Source: Paraglaciecola sp030730205 (lineage in GTDB: Bacteria; Pseudomonadota; Gammaproteobacteria; Enterobacterales; Alteromonadaceae). Taken from it: a DNA stretch of 64,000 nt. This document shows, piece by piece, positions 26,961 through 36,445 of this stretch (the first letter of the stretch is position 1; every line of letters starts with the position of its first letter). The DNA is taken from NCBI RefSeq assembly GCF_052119645.1, contig NZ_JBGQOM010000004.1, positions 62,001-126,000 of the forward strand. Reading direction: 5' to 3'. A program made the position numbers and the translations under genes. The notes beneath the pieces are model-generated. The model was given only the letters and a program-made list of their open reading frames with translations, was not told the origin of the DNA and ran no database searches.

Positions 26961-28195
26961 TAGATTTACAGCATATACAAAACCTTGACGCTACTGATCC
27001 TTTAGCGCACAAAAAAGCAGAGTTTGATCTCCCCTCAGGCTGTGTTTATTTGGATGGTAACTCATTAGGCGCTTTGCCCTTTGCTGCAAAAAAACGGGTT
27101 GCAGAGGTGGTTAGTGAGCAATGGGGTAAGGATCTTATTAAAAGTTGGAATTGCCACCAATGGATTGATTTACCGCAAAAAGTGGGCGAAAAAATCGCTC
27201 CACTTATTGGTGCCGCCCCAGGTCAAGTGATTTGCTGTGATTCTATTTCGGTTAATTTGTTTAAGTTGCTGTGCAGCGCCCTAGCGATGCAAAAGGGCCG
27301 CAACGTCGTGTTATCTCAAGGGGACAACTTTCCAACCGATTTGTATATGGTGCAAGGTTTACAAGATTTACTTGGCGAAACGCAGTGTGAATTGCGTATA
27401 TGCGCTGAAGAGTACATCGAGCAAAGCTTGCACTCTGACGTGGCTGTTTTGTTGCTGACTCAAGTTAATTTTCGCTCAGGACAATTGCACAATATGCAGC
27501 GCATAACTAAGTTAGCCCATCGACATGGCATTTTGGTTATTTGGGATCTTGCCCACAGCGCTGGCGCCTTGCCTGTGCAGCTAGACGATTGTCAGGTGGA
27601 TTTTGCTGTTGGCTGTGGTTACAAATATCTCAATGGAGGGCCTGGGGCCCCGGCTTTTGTTTACGTGGCATCTCGCCATCAACAAACCGTTAAACAACCG
27701 TTAACTGGATGGATGGGGCATCGCCAACCTTTTCGTTTTGACCCAGAATACTCGGCAGCCGAAGGCGTGCATCAATACCTTAGTGGCACGCCATCCATAG
27801 TAGCAATGTCTGCTCTAGATGCTGCTTTAGACGTGTTTGCAGATATCAATATGCACCAAGTGCGCACAAAGTCTTTGTTGCTTGCAAAGTTATGTTTAGA
27901 TTTGTTTGCACAATATCGGGCCTTAAGTGCGTTAACGCTAGCGTCTCCCATGCGAAATGAGGAGAGAGGTAGCCAACTGGCTTTCGCCCATCCCCAAGCC
28001 TTCGCAATATGTCAGGCACTTATCGCGCAGAATGTTATATGTGACTTCAGAGCCCCAGATATTTTGCGAATTGGTTTCACTCCGTTGTATACCTCTTATG
28101 CGGATGTATGGTTAGCGGTGTCTCGATTAAATGACGTCGTTGAAAACAAGGTATTTAAAGAGGTGGCGTACCAGCAACACAGTAAGGTGACCTAG
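26957..28195 (+). CDS. kynU: Kynureninase
   Basis: PLP enzyme that cleaves kynurenine to anthranilate and alanine (and 3-hydroxykynurenine similarly). Signature segments are YLDGNSLGALP near residue 32, DLAHSAGALPVQL, and the PLP-binding lysine in GCGYKYLNGGPGAPAF (near residue 222). C-terminal region ICDFRAPDILRIGFTPLY is typical. 412 residues is normal. No tryptophan dioxygenase gene is in the window. Translationally coupled to the exported hydrolase. Confidence 0.93.
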   Translation: MIDLQHIQNLDATDPLAHKKAEFDLPSGCVYLDGNSLGALPFAAKKRVAEVVSEQWGKDLIKSWNCHQWIDLPQKVGEKIAPLIGAAPGQVICCDSISVNLFKLLCSALAMQKGRNVVLSQGDNFPTDLYMVQGLQDLLGETQCELRICAEEYIEQSLHSDVAVLLLTQVNFRSGQLHNMQRITKLAHRHGILVIWDLAHSAGALPVQLDDCQVDFAVGCGYKYLNGGPGAPAFVYVASRHQQTVKQPLTGWMGHRQPFRFDPEYSAAEGVHQYLSGTPSIVAMSALDAALDVFADINMHQVRTKSLLLAKLCLDLFAQYRALSALTLASPMRNEERGSQLAFAHPQAFAICQALIAQNVICDFRAPDILRIGFTPLYTSYADVWLAVSRLNDVVENKVFKEVAYQQHSKVT

Positions 28196-28434
28196 TAAAA
28201 GGGATACATAGGCGAGCGATTTGTTAATAAATGGACAACAACTGATTGAAAAAAGAGCAGAATTGATATCTGATAGACCTTAGCTTATTTTTTTGTTGCA
28301 GTGGCTAACCGTTCAATGTTTGTTACTGTTCAAAGGAATGTATCTGAATCTTTGAATTAGGGCGAAGAACGATTAACGTTGTCAGTTGGTGCACAGAAAA
28401 CACTCGTTATGTCAGGGGACTCTGCTTAGGCCTC

Positions 28435-29832
28435 TTGTCATCATTTTCTTTGGTCATATCGGCAAACGAAGTAATAGGCCTGCCAACTGATTTCGTGGAC
28501 AAAACATCGGTTAGCTATTGTATCGACCCAGATTGGTTACCTTACGAAGCCATACGCAATAACCAGCATGTTGGTATGTCTGCTGATTACATGATGTATA
28601 TAGGTGTATTAGCAGACATTAATTTTATGTTGGTTAAAACCAAAACGTGGTCTGAAACCTTAGCGAAATTGCAAACGGGCGAGTGCCAAGTCGCCAGCAT
28701 GTTAAATGCCAGCCCTGAGCGAGAAAAATACCTTCTATTCACCCGTCCATTTTTTGTAGGTGCGAATGTGCTTGTCTCTGACTCAGAGCAAGGTTTTTTG
28801 CAAGGCTACGAAAATATTGGTGAGCAAATGTTAGGCACGGTGTCAAACTATCGGCAAGCAGAATACGTCAAAAATTACTATCCCAATATAAAACTTAAAT
28901 TAGTGGAAACTGAATTAGCGGGCCTAAAAAGTTTAGCATCGGGGGAGATTGATTTATTTGTTGGCTCACTTTTGTCGATCAATGCTCAAATTCAAAAAAG
29001 TGGATTTTCCAATTTGCGAATCGCTGGTATCGCTGAACCGCAAGATATGCTGGGAATGGGTGTAGCCGGTAATGATACTGAGCTATTAGCGAGGCTCAAC
29101 GATGCCATCGCGCAACTACCTGAATGGGTACATGTTGATATTTACAAACAATGGAATAATGTCAGAGTTATTGACGAAATTGACACTCGATACATTTGGG
29201 GCGCAGCAGGGATTATTTTCTGTTTAGTGATAGTGGGCATTTGGCGGCAAATTATTGTGAGACGTTACAATAATGCCTTACTAGCAAAAAATACTCAGTT
29301 ACAAGCCTTGCAAAATGAGTTAGTAGATAAGAATCAACGACTAGAGTTTATCTCGATTCGAGATCCGCTTACCGCTATGTTCAACCGGCACTTTATGCAA
29401 GAGCGGCTAGAGCAAGAAAAGCAAGCGAGTTTACGTAACAATACTGCGGTGTGTCTTATTCTGATAGACATCGATTTTTTTAAAGCAGTGAATGATCAAC
29501 ATGGTCATTCGGTTGGTGACACTGTGTTACAACAAGTTGCCCAGATAGTGCACTCTACGATACGCGAGATGGATGTTGCGGCTCGTTGGGGTGGTGAAGA
29601 GTTTGTTGTGCTGTGTCCTAATTCTGCGCTGGATGACGCAATTCAACTTGCTACTCGATTAAGAGACACTATTAGCCAATTTATGTTTAGCAAGGTGGGG
29701 CATATTACCTGCAGTTTTGGGGTGGCACAAAATAAAGAGACAGAAAGTTTTAGAGAGTGGTTCGACCGTGCTGACAAGGCGCTATATCAGGCTAAAGATG
29801 GCGGTAGAGATGCTATCTTTACCGCCAAATAG
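28435..29832 (+). CDS. Diguanylate cyclase with periplasmic solute-binding sensor domain
   Basis: Type 3 periplasmic-binding-protein-like sensor (about residues 25-240, SVSYCIDPDWLPYEAIRNNQHVG at its start), one membrane helix (about 247-267), a short coiled coil, and a GGDEF domain (about 305-465). The active-site loop is RWGGEEF and the inhibitory RxxD site (REMD) is intact, so an active, feedback-inhibited cyclase is expected. The start is unclear: TTG 28435 gives a shortened signal peptide, while the open frame continues upstream with residues RYVRGLCLGLL without a usual start codon. Confidence 0.85.
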   Translation: MSSFSLVISANEVIGLPTDFVDKTSVSYCIDPDWLPYEAIRNNQHVGMSADYMMYIGVLADINFMLVKTKTWSETLAKLQTGECQVASMLNASPEREKYLLFTRPFFVGANVLVSDSEQGFLQGYENIGEQMLGTVSNYRQAEYVKNYYPNIKLKLVETELAGLKSLASGEIDLFVGSLLSINAQIQKSGFSNLRIAGIAEPQDMLGMGVAGNDTELLARLNDAIAQLPEWVHVDIYKQWNNVRVIDEIDTRYIWGAAGIIFCLVIVGIWRQIIVRRYNNALLAKNTQLQALQNELVDKNQRLEFISIRDPLTAMFNRHFMQERLEQEKQASLRNNTAVCLILIDIDFFKAVNDQHGHSVGDTVLQQVAQIVHSTIREMDVAARWGGEEFVVLCPNSALDDAIQLATRLRDTISQFMFSKVGHITCSFGVAQNKETESFREWFDRADKALYQAKDGGRDAIFTAK

Positions 29833-29844
29833 TGTTTCAATGTG

Positions 29845-30699
29845 CTAATAAACGATCTGTGTTAATACGTGACTCTGGCCTGGGGCAAGTATCTCACCTT
29901 GTGTTATTGCGGTTTCCACACATACCATTGTTAAGTAGCCCTCATCTTCCATATCGTTCATCGAAATCGACTTATCCTGCCATGGATTCCATACCACAAG
30001 ACTATCATGTCCATTTGAACCAATAACGGTGTGTAGTTGCTTATCTACAATAGTCACATTGCTAGCTTGACACAAATGAACTCTATCTGTTTCCGCGTTG
30101 AATTTATAAGGAGAGGGAGTCTTGAACGTTTGCATGTCCTGAGTTTTGTCTCGGTAGTCGCCAGTGATACCTTGCAAACTAATGGTGCGAATATCTGAAA
30201 TAGCAAAATAACTGTGTAAGGCGCAGCGATATTCCAAATGAGCAGAGCCAACATTACTCGTGACAAGCTGCATGGAACAATGTTGGCCAATCGTGATAAT
30301 GAGCTGCAATTGTGCCTCGCCTTTAAAGCCTGCTCCTTGAGTAGTTGTAGGGCTTAAGGTCACTTCGGTTCCTTTGGGAGTATCCAAAGTTTTGACTATA
30401 TTCCAGAGTTGAGTTCGCACGTAACCGTGACTCGGGAAGTCTTTGTTATCGGGCTCGATTTGTTTGATTTGATGGTCGCCAAACCATGGCCAACACAGCG
30501 GTACACCGCCTCTGATGGCTTGAACACCGTCTAACTTTGCCGCTTTACTCAACCAAAATCGCTCACGTAAATCGCTTTTAGGTTGAAAGCTCAACATATG
30601 TGCCCCAAACAAGGCAACTTGAGCGCTAGCGAAAGCATTATCAATATGCAGAACTTGAATATTATCTCTTATAGAAATTGAACAGGCTGGTGAAAGCAA
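29845..30699 (-). CDS. yeaD: D-hexose-6-phosphate mutarotase (YeaD)
   Basis: Galactose-mutarotase-like family converting anomers of glucose-6-phosphate. Family landmarks are RGGVPLCWPWFGDH (about 63-76), the His in LHSYFAISDI, and a C-terminal catalytic Glu segment VCVETAI. 284 residues is normal. It lies downstream of gapA on the same strand, as in E. coli, but a terminator hairpin separates the two. Confidence 0.92.
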   Translation of the reverse strand: MLSPACSISIRDNIQVLHIDNAFASAQVALFGAHMLSFQPKSDLRERFWLSKAAKLDGVQAIRGGVPLCWPWFGDHQIKQIEPDNKDFPSHGYVRTQLWNIVKTLDTPKGTEVTLSPTTTQGAGFKGEAQLQLIITIGQHCSMQLVTSNVGSAHLEYRCALHSYFAISDIRTISLQGITGDYRDKTQDMQTFKTPSPYKFNAETDRVHLCQASNVTIVDKQLHTVIGSNGHDSLVVWNPWQDKSISMNDMEDEGYLTMVCVETAITQGEILAPGQSHVLTQIVY

Positions 30700-30717
30700 A
30701 CGGAGTCTCCTTAAAGT

Positions 30718-30753
30718 AAAAAAGGCGACAATCTGTTAAGAGTCGTCGCCTTT
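30718..30753 (-). terminator. gapA terminator
   Basis: AAAGGCGAC (30721-30729) pairs with GTCGCCTTT (30745-30753); on the minus strand the stem is followed by TTTTTT. Well placed 40 bp after the gapA stop. Confidence 0.8.
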
Positions 30754-30793
30754 GAAGCATAAATAAACCGAGAGGGTAATGCTACCCTAGAAC

Positions 30794-31789
30794 TTATTTA
30801 CTGATGTGTGCCACTAAATCAAGTACTTTGTTTGAGTAACCAATTTCATTATCATACCAAGACACTAATTTTACGAACGTGTCAGTTAATGCGATACCAG
30901 CTGTAGCATCAAAGATTGAGGTACGTTTGTCGCCGATGAAGTCTTGCGAAACAACTGCTTCTTCGGTGTAACCCATAATGCCTTTTAATTCGCCTTCAGA
31001 GGCGGCTTTCATTACGGCACAAATTTCAGCATAAGTAGCTGGTTTTGCAAGGTTTACGGTTAAGTCCACGACCGACACGTCAGCCGTTGGTACGCGAAAT
31101 GCCATACCTGTTAACTTGCCGTTTAATTCAGGGATAACCTTGCCCACTGCTTTAGCAGCGCCAGTTGATGACGGGATGATATTTTGAGAAGCACCACGTC
31201 CACCGCGCCAGTCTTTTGCTGATGGGCCATCAACGGTTTTTTGCGTCGCCGTTGTTGCATGGACGGTTGTCATTAAACCGTCAACAATACCAAAATTATC
31301 ATGTAATACTTTTGCTAAAGGCGCTAAGCAATTTGTCGTACAAGAAGCGTTAGACACAATATCTTGGCCAGCATAGCTGTCATGGTTAACACCCATAACA
31401 AACATCGGAGTGTTATCTTTAGAAGGTGCCGATAGGACTACTTTCTTTGCACCTGCTTCAATATGTTTACGGGCGGTAGTGTCATCTAAAAATAAGCCAG
31501 TTGCTTCAACGACTACGTCAGCAGAAATTGCATCCCAAGCTAGATTAGCAGGGTCTCGCTCTGCAGAGACACGAATCACTTTACCGTTTACAACCAACTG
31601 GCCGTTTTGTACTTCTACAGTGCCATTAAAGCGACCATGAGTTGAGTCGTACTTCAACATATAGGCCATGTATTCAGCATCAAGTAAGTCATTGATACCG
31701 ACGATTTCAATGTCAGAGCGTTCGCATGCTGCGCGGAACACGAAACGACCAATGCGACCAAATCCGTTAATGCCAACCTTTATTGTCAT
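30794..31789 (-). CDS. gapA: Glyceraldehyde-3-phosphate dehydrogenase, type I
   Basis: NAD-dependent GAPDH of glycolysis. The Rossmann start GINGFGRIGR (7-16), the catalytic Cys150 in SNASCTTNCLAPL, and the C-terminal SWYDNEIGYSNKV are all intact. 331 residues is normal. A HexR-like operator is about 90 bp upstream in the region shared with divergent malQ. A second, longer GAPDH is encoded at 39431-40891. Confidence 0.97.
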   Translation of the reverse strand: MTIKVGINGFGRIGRFVFRAACERSDIEIVGINDLLDAEYMAYMLKYDSTHGRFNGTVEVQNGQLVVNGKVIRVSAERDPANLAWDAISADVVVEATGLFLDDTTARKHIEAGAKKVVLSAPSKDNTPMFVMGVNHDSYAGQDIVSNASCTTNCLAPLAKVLHDNFGIVDGLMTTVHATTATQKTVDGPSAKDWRGGRGASQNIIPSSTGAAKAVGKVIPELNGKLTGMAFRVPTADVSVVDLTVNLAKPATYAEICAVMKAASEGELKGIMGYTEEAVVSQDFIGDKRTSIFDATAGIALTDTFVKLVSWYDNEIGYSNKVLDLVAHISK

Positions 31790-31878
31790 AATACACCCCT
31801 CTAAAATGAGTTAAATTGAAAGATAATTACAAAATTATGGACTATTTAGCCAAATAAGGCAAAATATTAACAAATAAA

Positions 31879-31893
31879 TGTTATTTAATTACA
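31879..31893. promoter_or_regulatory. HexR-like operator between gapA and malQ
   Basis: TGTTATTTAATTACA matches the gammaproteobacterial HexR consensus (TGTAAT-N3-ATTACA type) at all but one arm position. It lies between divergent gapA and malQ. HexR is a known regulator of GAPDH genes in Shewanella and relatives; here the assignment is by motif only. Confidence 0.6.
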
Positions 31894-31992
31894 GTTATGC
31901 TTCTGCAAACGTATTCAACTTCGGTTGTTAGAATTTTTAGATGATAATAAGTTGTTAACAGACTATGTCAAAATCACAGGAATTTTAAGTTA

Positions 31993-34188
31993 ATGGCCTC
32001 ATCGCTAATTGATCATCTAGTAGAATATCGCGGAATCGAGTCAAACTATACTGACGCTTGGGGCAAAGCTGCCACTATCGATCCTAATACCAAACAAAAG
32101 CTGCTGGGCGTTATGGGCTACGACGTGGATGATGCGGAAAAGCTTCAGGTTCAAGCTGACGAAGATGTTAAGACCAGTTGGTTAAATCCACTGAACCCCG
32201 TTCAAGTACTTCGAACCGGAGACACTATTCAGTTAGCCCTTAGACTTCCTATCGAATTAGTCAATGACCAATATCTTATTCGGATTATGACAGAACAGGG
32301 CGATAATTTAAGTCATGCTCTTACGCCGGTTGATGAACAGTTAATAAATGTCATTCATATTGATGGTATTGAATTTCAAGAATACTTGATTGATTTACCC
32401 TTTGGATTGCCATTGGGCTACCACGAGCTTGCTCTTACTATTGATGATGACGAAATTGCTAACATGCGTTTAATTATGGCACCGAAGTCGTGTTATAAGC
32501 CTAAAACCATTATTGATGGCAACAAAATCTGGGGATTAAGCGTTCAACTTTATTGCTTGCGTAGTGAGCATAACTGGGGCGTTGGTGACTTTTCTGACTT
32601 GGCCTATTTATTAGAAAAAGCCGCCAAACAAGGGGCCCAGTTTGTTGGATTAAATCCAATTCATGCTCTGTACCCGGCTAATCCTGATGCGTGCAGTCCT
32701 TATGGACCGTCATCTCGTCGTTGGCTCAACTTTATCTATATAGATGTAACCGCCTTAGATGGATATCAAAGCGCTGCAACTCAACACATCGTGGATGATG
32801 CTAACTTTCAGCGAGAGTTAGCCAGTGCTCGAGCGAATGAGCTGGTTGACTATCCCGCGGTAACTCGATTAAAACTGCAAGCACTGAGTGCCATCTTCGA
32901 GTATCAGAATAGTCAGTATCTCAATAAAAATACGAAACTTAACAAAGCCTTTAAAGCGTTTGTTGAGGAGGGAGGGGAAAGCTTACAAACCTTAGCGGTT
33001 TATGACGCCTTGCAGGAAAACTTAGCGGCACAAGGTAAGCCTTCTTGGGGTTGGCCTGTTTTTCCGGCAGAATTTTCTGACTTTCAAAAACCTGCCGTTG
33101 CCCGTTTTATTAAGAAAAACGCGACAAGGGTTAAATTTTTCCTATGGCTGCAATGGCAAGCCGCATTGCAGTTGGCCGCAGCTAACGAAGTGGCGGCAGC
33201 AAATAACATGTGTATTGGTCTGTACCGTGATTTAGCCGTGGGCGTGAGCGAAGGGAGTGCTGAAATTTGGGGTAACAAAGACCTCTACTGCACCAACGCC
33301 AGTGTGGGGGCGCCACCCGACGTATTGGGGCCTCTGGGACAAAATTGGGGTTTACCTCCAATGGATCCAGAAAAACTGTATCAGCAACGATATCAGCCGA
33401 TAATTGATTTATTTAGCGCGAACATGCAAGCCACAGGTGCATTGCGTATCGACCACGTTATGGCCTTACTCCGCCTATGGTGGGTGGTTAAAGGCGATTC
33501 CGCTAAACAGGGCGGTTACGTTTATTATCCGGTTGATGACTTGTTAGCCATCTTGGCCCTTGAAAGCCACAAAAATCAAAGTTTGGTCATTGGCGAGGAT
33601 TTAGGTACAGTACCTGAAGAAATCCGTGACAAATTAGCTGACAACGGTGTTTATTCCTATCGAGTATTCTTTTTTGAGCAGGCCAAGGACGGAGGGTTTT
33701 ATTCTCCTGGTCATTATCCTACTCAGTCCATGTCTACGCTGACTACCCACGATATGCCGACATTGACAGGTTATTGGCATTGTTATGATTTGGAGCTTGG
33801 CAAAGAATTAGGCTTGTACCCAACAGAAGAGATTTTGCAGGAGCTTTTTGTTAGCCGTCATGAGAACAAACAGGCTATATTAGATACCCTGCATGCACAT
33901 AAGTCAGTTGGCGATGAGATAGGTATCGACGTAAATTATGTGGGAATGAGTACCGCGCTAAACTTTGGTATGCAAAAACACATGGCTGGAGGTTCAAGCG
34001 AATTATTGAGCCTACAACTAGAAGATTGGTTACAGATGGATAAACCCGTTAATATTCCTGGTACGTTTAAGGAGTATCCTAACTGGCAACGTAAATTGAC
34101 TCGAAATCTACAGGGCATATTTGATGATCCTATGCTTAATGAGCTAGCTTTGAGTCTGACAGAGGCAAGAAAAAACGCTTCGACATAA
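31993..34188 (+). CDS. malQ: 4-alpha-glucanotransferase (amylomaltase)
   Basis: GH77 enzyme that transfers maltooligosaccharide segments. An N-terminal non-catalytic region (about residues 1-160) precedes the GH77 barrel: IWGLSVQLYCLRSEHNWGVGDFSDL, nucleophile region GALRIDHVMALLRLWW, acid/base region VIGEDLGTVPEEIRD, and TLTTHDMPTLTGYW. 731 residues, slightly longer than E. coli MalQ (694). First gene of malQ-glgB-glgX; presumably feeds or remodels the short chains released by glycogen debranching. Confidence 0.95.
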   Translation: MASSLIDHLVEYRGIESNYTDAWGKAATIDPNTKQKLLGVMGYDVDDAEKLQVQADEDVKTSWLNPLNPVQVLRTGDTIQLALRLPIELVNDQYLIRIMTEQGDNLSHALTPVDEQLINVIHIDGIEFQEYLIDLPFGLPLGYHELALTIDDDEIANMRLIMAPKSCYKPKTIIDGNKIWGLSVQLYCLRSEHNWGVGDFSDLAYLLEKAAKQGAQFVGLNPIHALYPANPDACSPYGPSSRRWLNFIYIDVTALDGYQSAATQHIVDDANFQRELASARANELVDYPAVTRLKLQALSAIFEYQNSQYLNKNTKLNKAFKAFVEEGGESLQTLAVYDALQENLAAQGKPSWGWPVFPAEFSDFQKPAVARFIKKNATRVKFFLWLQWQAALQLAAANEVAAANNMCIGLYRDLAVGVSEGSAEIWGNKDLYCTNASVGAPPDVLGPLGQNWGLPPMDPEKLYQQRYQPIIDLFSANMQATGALRIDHVMALLRLWWVVKGDSAKQGGYVYYPVDDLLAILALESHKNQSLVIGEDLGTVPEEIRDKLADNGVYSYRVFFFEQAKDGGFYSPGHYPTQSMSTLTTHDMPTLTGYWHCYDLELGKELGLYPTEEILQELFVSRHENKQAILDTLHAHKSVGDEIGIDVNYVGMSTALNFGMQKHMAGGSSELLSLQLEDWLQMDKPVNIPGTFKEYPNWQRKLTRNLQGIFDDPMLNELALSLTEARKNAST

Positions 34189-34202
34189 TGTGATAATTAA
34201 TA

Positions 34203-34243
34203 GCGGTTCGACCAAATTGGCGAACCGCCTTCATTAAGGCGGT
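34203..34243 (+). promoter_or_regulatory. Mutually exclusive hairpins over the glgB ribosome-binding site
   Basis: Hairpin A pairs GCGGTTCG (34203-34210) with CGAACCGC (34221-34228), with extra CCAA/TTGG pairs inside. Hairpin B pairs ACCGCCTT (34224-34231) with AAGGCGGT (34236-34243). They share 34224-34228 so both cannot form fully. Hairpin B buries AAGG (34236-34239), the Shine-Dalgarno seven nt before the glgB ATG. Neither has a T tract, so this is more like a translational switch than a terminator. Confidence 0.5.
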
Positions 34244-34246
34244 AAA

Positions 34247-36439
34247 ATGCAGCTAGAACAACAGTTACAACATGCACAGTGTGCTTCCCCATTCAATCAA
34301 CTAGGCCCACGTTTCGATTCAGCTAAGTCAATTCTCTCTCTCACTGCATGGGTTCCACACGCTCTAAGCATTAAAGCCGTCGACTTAAAAACCGGTCTTG
34401 AGATCGGTGAGTTAAAGCAGGTCAATGGCACGCATTTATTTACTGGTGATTTTAAGGCGCAAGCCGCTCCTCTTGCCTATAGTCTTCATATTACTAATGC
34501 AGATACACATTATGAAATAGTTGACCCTTATCAATTCAAAGAGCAGGCCTATCACGCGGTCCATTTTGTCGATCATTCAGCGCAAAATGTGTACAAACAA
34601 CTCGGCGCACAATTAGTGTCTTTGGATGTCGGATTAGCGCAGCCTATCAAGGCGACTCGTTTTGCCGTCTTTGCTCCTAACGCCAGCGCAGTTTCGTTAA
34701 TCGGCGATTTCAATTTCTGGGATGGCAGCTGTTTGCCAATGCAAAAAACCGATTTTGGATACTGGGTACTCGTTGTTCCTGGAATTCGTCCGGGGGCAAA
34801 ATATAAATATCAAATTAAAGATGCAGCGGGTAATAGTTTACCGCACAAGGCTGACCCTGTAGGGTTTTCTGCTGAACAATACCCTTCACATACCTCAGTG
34901 GTTTATGATCATAATGCTTATCAATGGCAAGACAGTGATTGGATAAAGCACGCGCAAAAAGACAAATATCGAACCCCAATGAGTATCTATGAAATCCACC
35001 TAGGTTCATGGAAACGCCCTGATAGAGATTCGAATGAAACGTATTTAAGCTATCGTGATTTAGTCAAAGAGCTCATTCCTTATATCAAAGATATGGGTTA
35101 TACCCATCTTGAATTACTGCCCGTATCAGAATTTCCATTTGATGGGTCTTGGGGATATCAACCTGTTGGACTCTTTTCGCCAACCAGTCGCTTTGGTTCG
35201 CCCGATGACTTTAAATATTTTGTTGATCAATGCCACCAGAATGGCATTGGCGTAATCATTGATTGGGTACCTGCCCACTTCCCAGAAGATGGTCACGGGC
35301 TTGCTCGCTTTGATGGTACACATGTATACGAATATGAAGATCCTCGTAAAGGCTGGCATCCAGATTGGAATTCCTGCATCTACGATTTTGGTAAAGATAC
35401 GGTGCGTCAGTTTTTAGTCGCTAACGCCTTGTTTTGGATTGATAAATTCCATATCGATGGTTTACGCGTCGATGCGGTTGCTTCAATGTTGTACCTTGAT
35501 TACTCTCGGGAAGACGGCGAGTGGATCCCAAATGTTGATGGCGGTAACCACAATTATGAAGCGATTAGTTTATTGCAATGGATGAATCGTGAAGTCTATG
35601 AGAAGTTCCCTCATGCAATGACCATTGCAGAGGAATCCACTTCATTTCCAAAAGTATCTCGTCCGTTGTTCGACGGCGGCCTCGGTTTTGGTTTTAAGTG
35701 GAATATGGGCTGGATGCATGACTCGCTGCACTATATTTCAAAGGATCCAAGTTATCGCCGCTATCATCATAATGAAATCACTTTTAGTATGGTGTACGCC
35801 TTTGATGAAAATTTTGTATTACCTATCTCTCATGATGAAGTGGTACATGGTAAGGGCTCCTTATTACGCAAAATGCCAGGGGATGAGTGGCAACAAGCAG
35901 CAAACTTGCGCGCTTATGCTGCATTCATGTACGGGCACCCCGGTAAAAAACTAAACTTCATGGGTAATGAAATTGGTCAAGCCGCTGAATGGAACCATGA
36001 TAGTTCTGTGAATTGGCATTTGCTGGAGTTTGAAAAACATAAAGGCATTCAAAGCTTATATCGTGACCTAAATGGTTTATATGCAAAGTACCCTGCTTTA
36101 TATGAATTAGATAGCAGTCATGCTGGGTTTGAGTGGATTGATCATGGTAATGCTGAGCAAAGTATTTTGTCATTTTTACGTAAGTCTGACGGCCAACAAC
36201 AAAAGATCTATTGCATAACCAATTTCACGCCTGTACCACGTGATAACTTCTTACTCGGTGTGCAAGATGAAGGGACGTATCAATTGTTGATGAATACCGA
36301 TGATAAAAAATACTGGGGGAGTGGTTACAAGGTAGTGAAAAAAATGACGTCCAAAGCGAAGTCTTGGAATGGCCAACCGGCTGCCATTAGTATCAATTTA
36401 CCGCCCTTGGCGAGTTTATTTATTATTTTTAAAGGTTAG
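34247..36439 (+). CDS. glgB: 1,4-alpha-glucan branching enzyme
   Basis: GH13 branching enzyme that makes alpha-1,6 branches in glycogen. Domains: N-terminal module (about 1-110), CBM48 (about 130-225, FAPNASAVSLIGDFNFWDG), catalytic barrel with VIIDWVPAHFPEDGH, nucleophile in GLRVDAVASMLYLDY, acid in IAEESTSFP, and LPISHDEVVHGKGSL, then a C-terminal beta domain. 730 residues equals the usual full-length GlgB. It begins 58 bp after malQ, behind the hairpin pair described at 34203-34243, and 6 bp separate it from glgX. Confidence 0.97.
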   Translation: MQLEQQLQHAQCASPFNQLGPRFDSAKSILSLTAWVPHALSIKAVDLKTGLEIGELKQVNGTHLFTGDFKAQAAPLAYSLHITNADTHYEIVDPYQFKEQAYHAVHFVDHSAQNVYKQLGAQLVSLDVGLAQPIKATRFAVFAPNASAVSLIGDFNFWDGSCLPMQKTDFGYWVLVVPGIRPGAKYKYQIKDAAGNSLPHKADPVGFSAEQYPSHTSVVYDHNAYQWQDSDWIKHAQKDKYRTPMSIYEIHLGSWKRPDRDSNETYLSYRDLVKELIPYIKDMGYTHLELLPVSEFPFDGSWGYQPVGLFSPTSRFGSPDDFKYFVDQCHQNGIGVIIDWVPAHFPEDGHGLARFDGTHVYEYEDPRKGWHPDWNSCIYDFGKDTVRQFLVANALFWIDKFHIDGLRVDAVASMLYLDYSREDGEWIPNVDGGNHNYEAISLLQWMNREVYEKFPHAMTIAEESTSFPKVSRPLFDGGLGFGFKWNMGWMHDSLHYISKDPSYRRYHHNEITFSMVYAFDENFVLPISHDEVVHGKGSLLRKMPGDEWQQAANLRAYAAFMYGHPGKKLNFMGNEIGQAAEWNHDSSVNWHLLEFEKHKGIQSLYRDLNGLYAKYPALYELDSSHAGFEWIDHGNAEQSILSFLRKSDGQQQKIYCITNFTPVPRDNFLLGVQDEGTYQLLMNTDDKKYWGSGYKVVKKMTSKAKSWNGQPAAISINLPPLASLFIIFKG

Positions 36440-36445
36440 AAAAAA

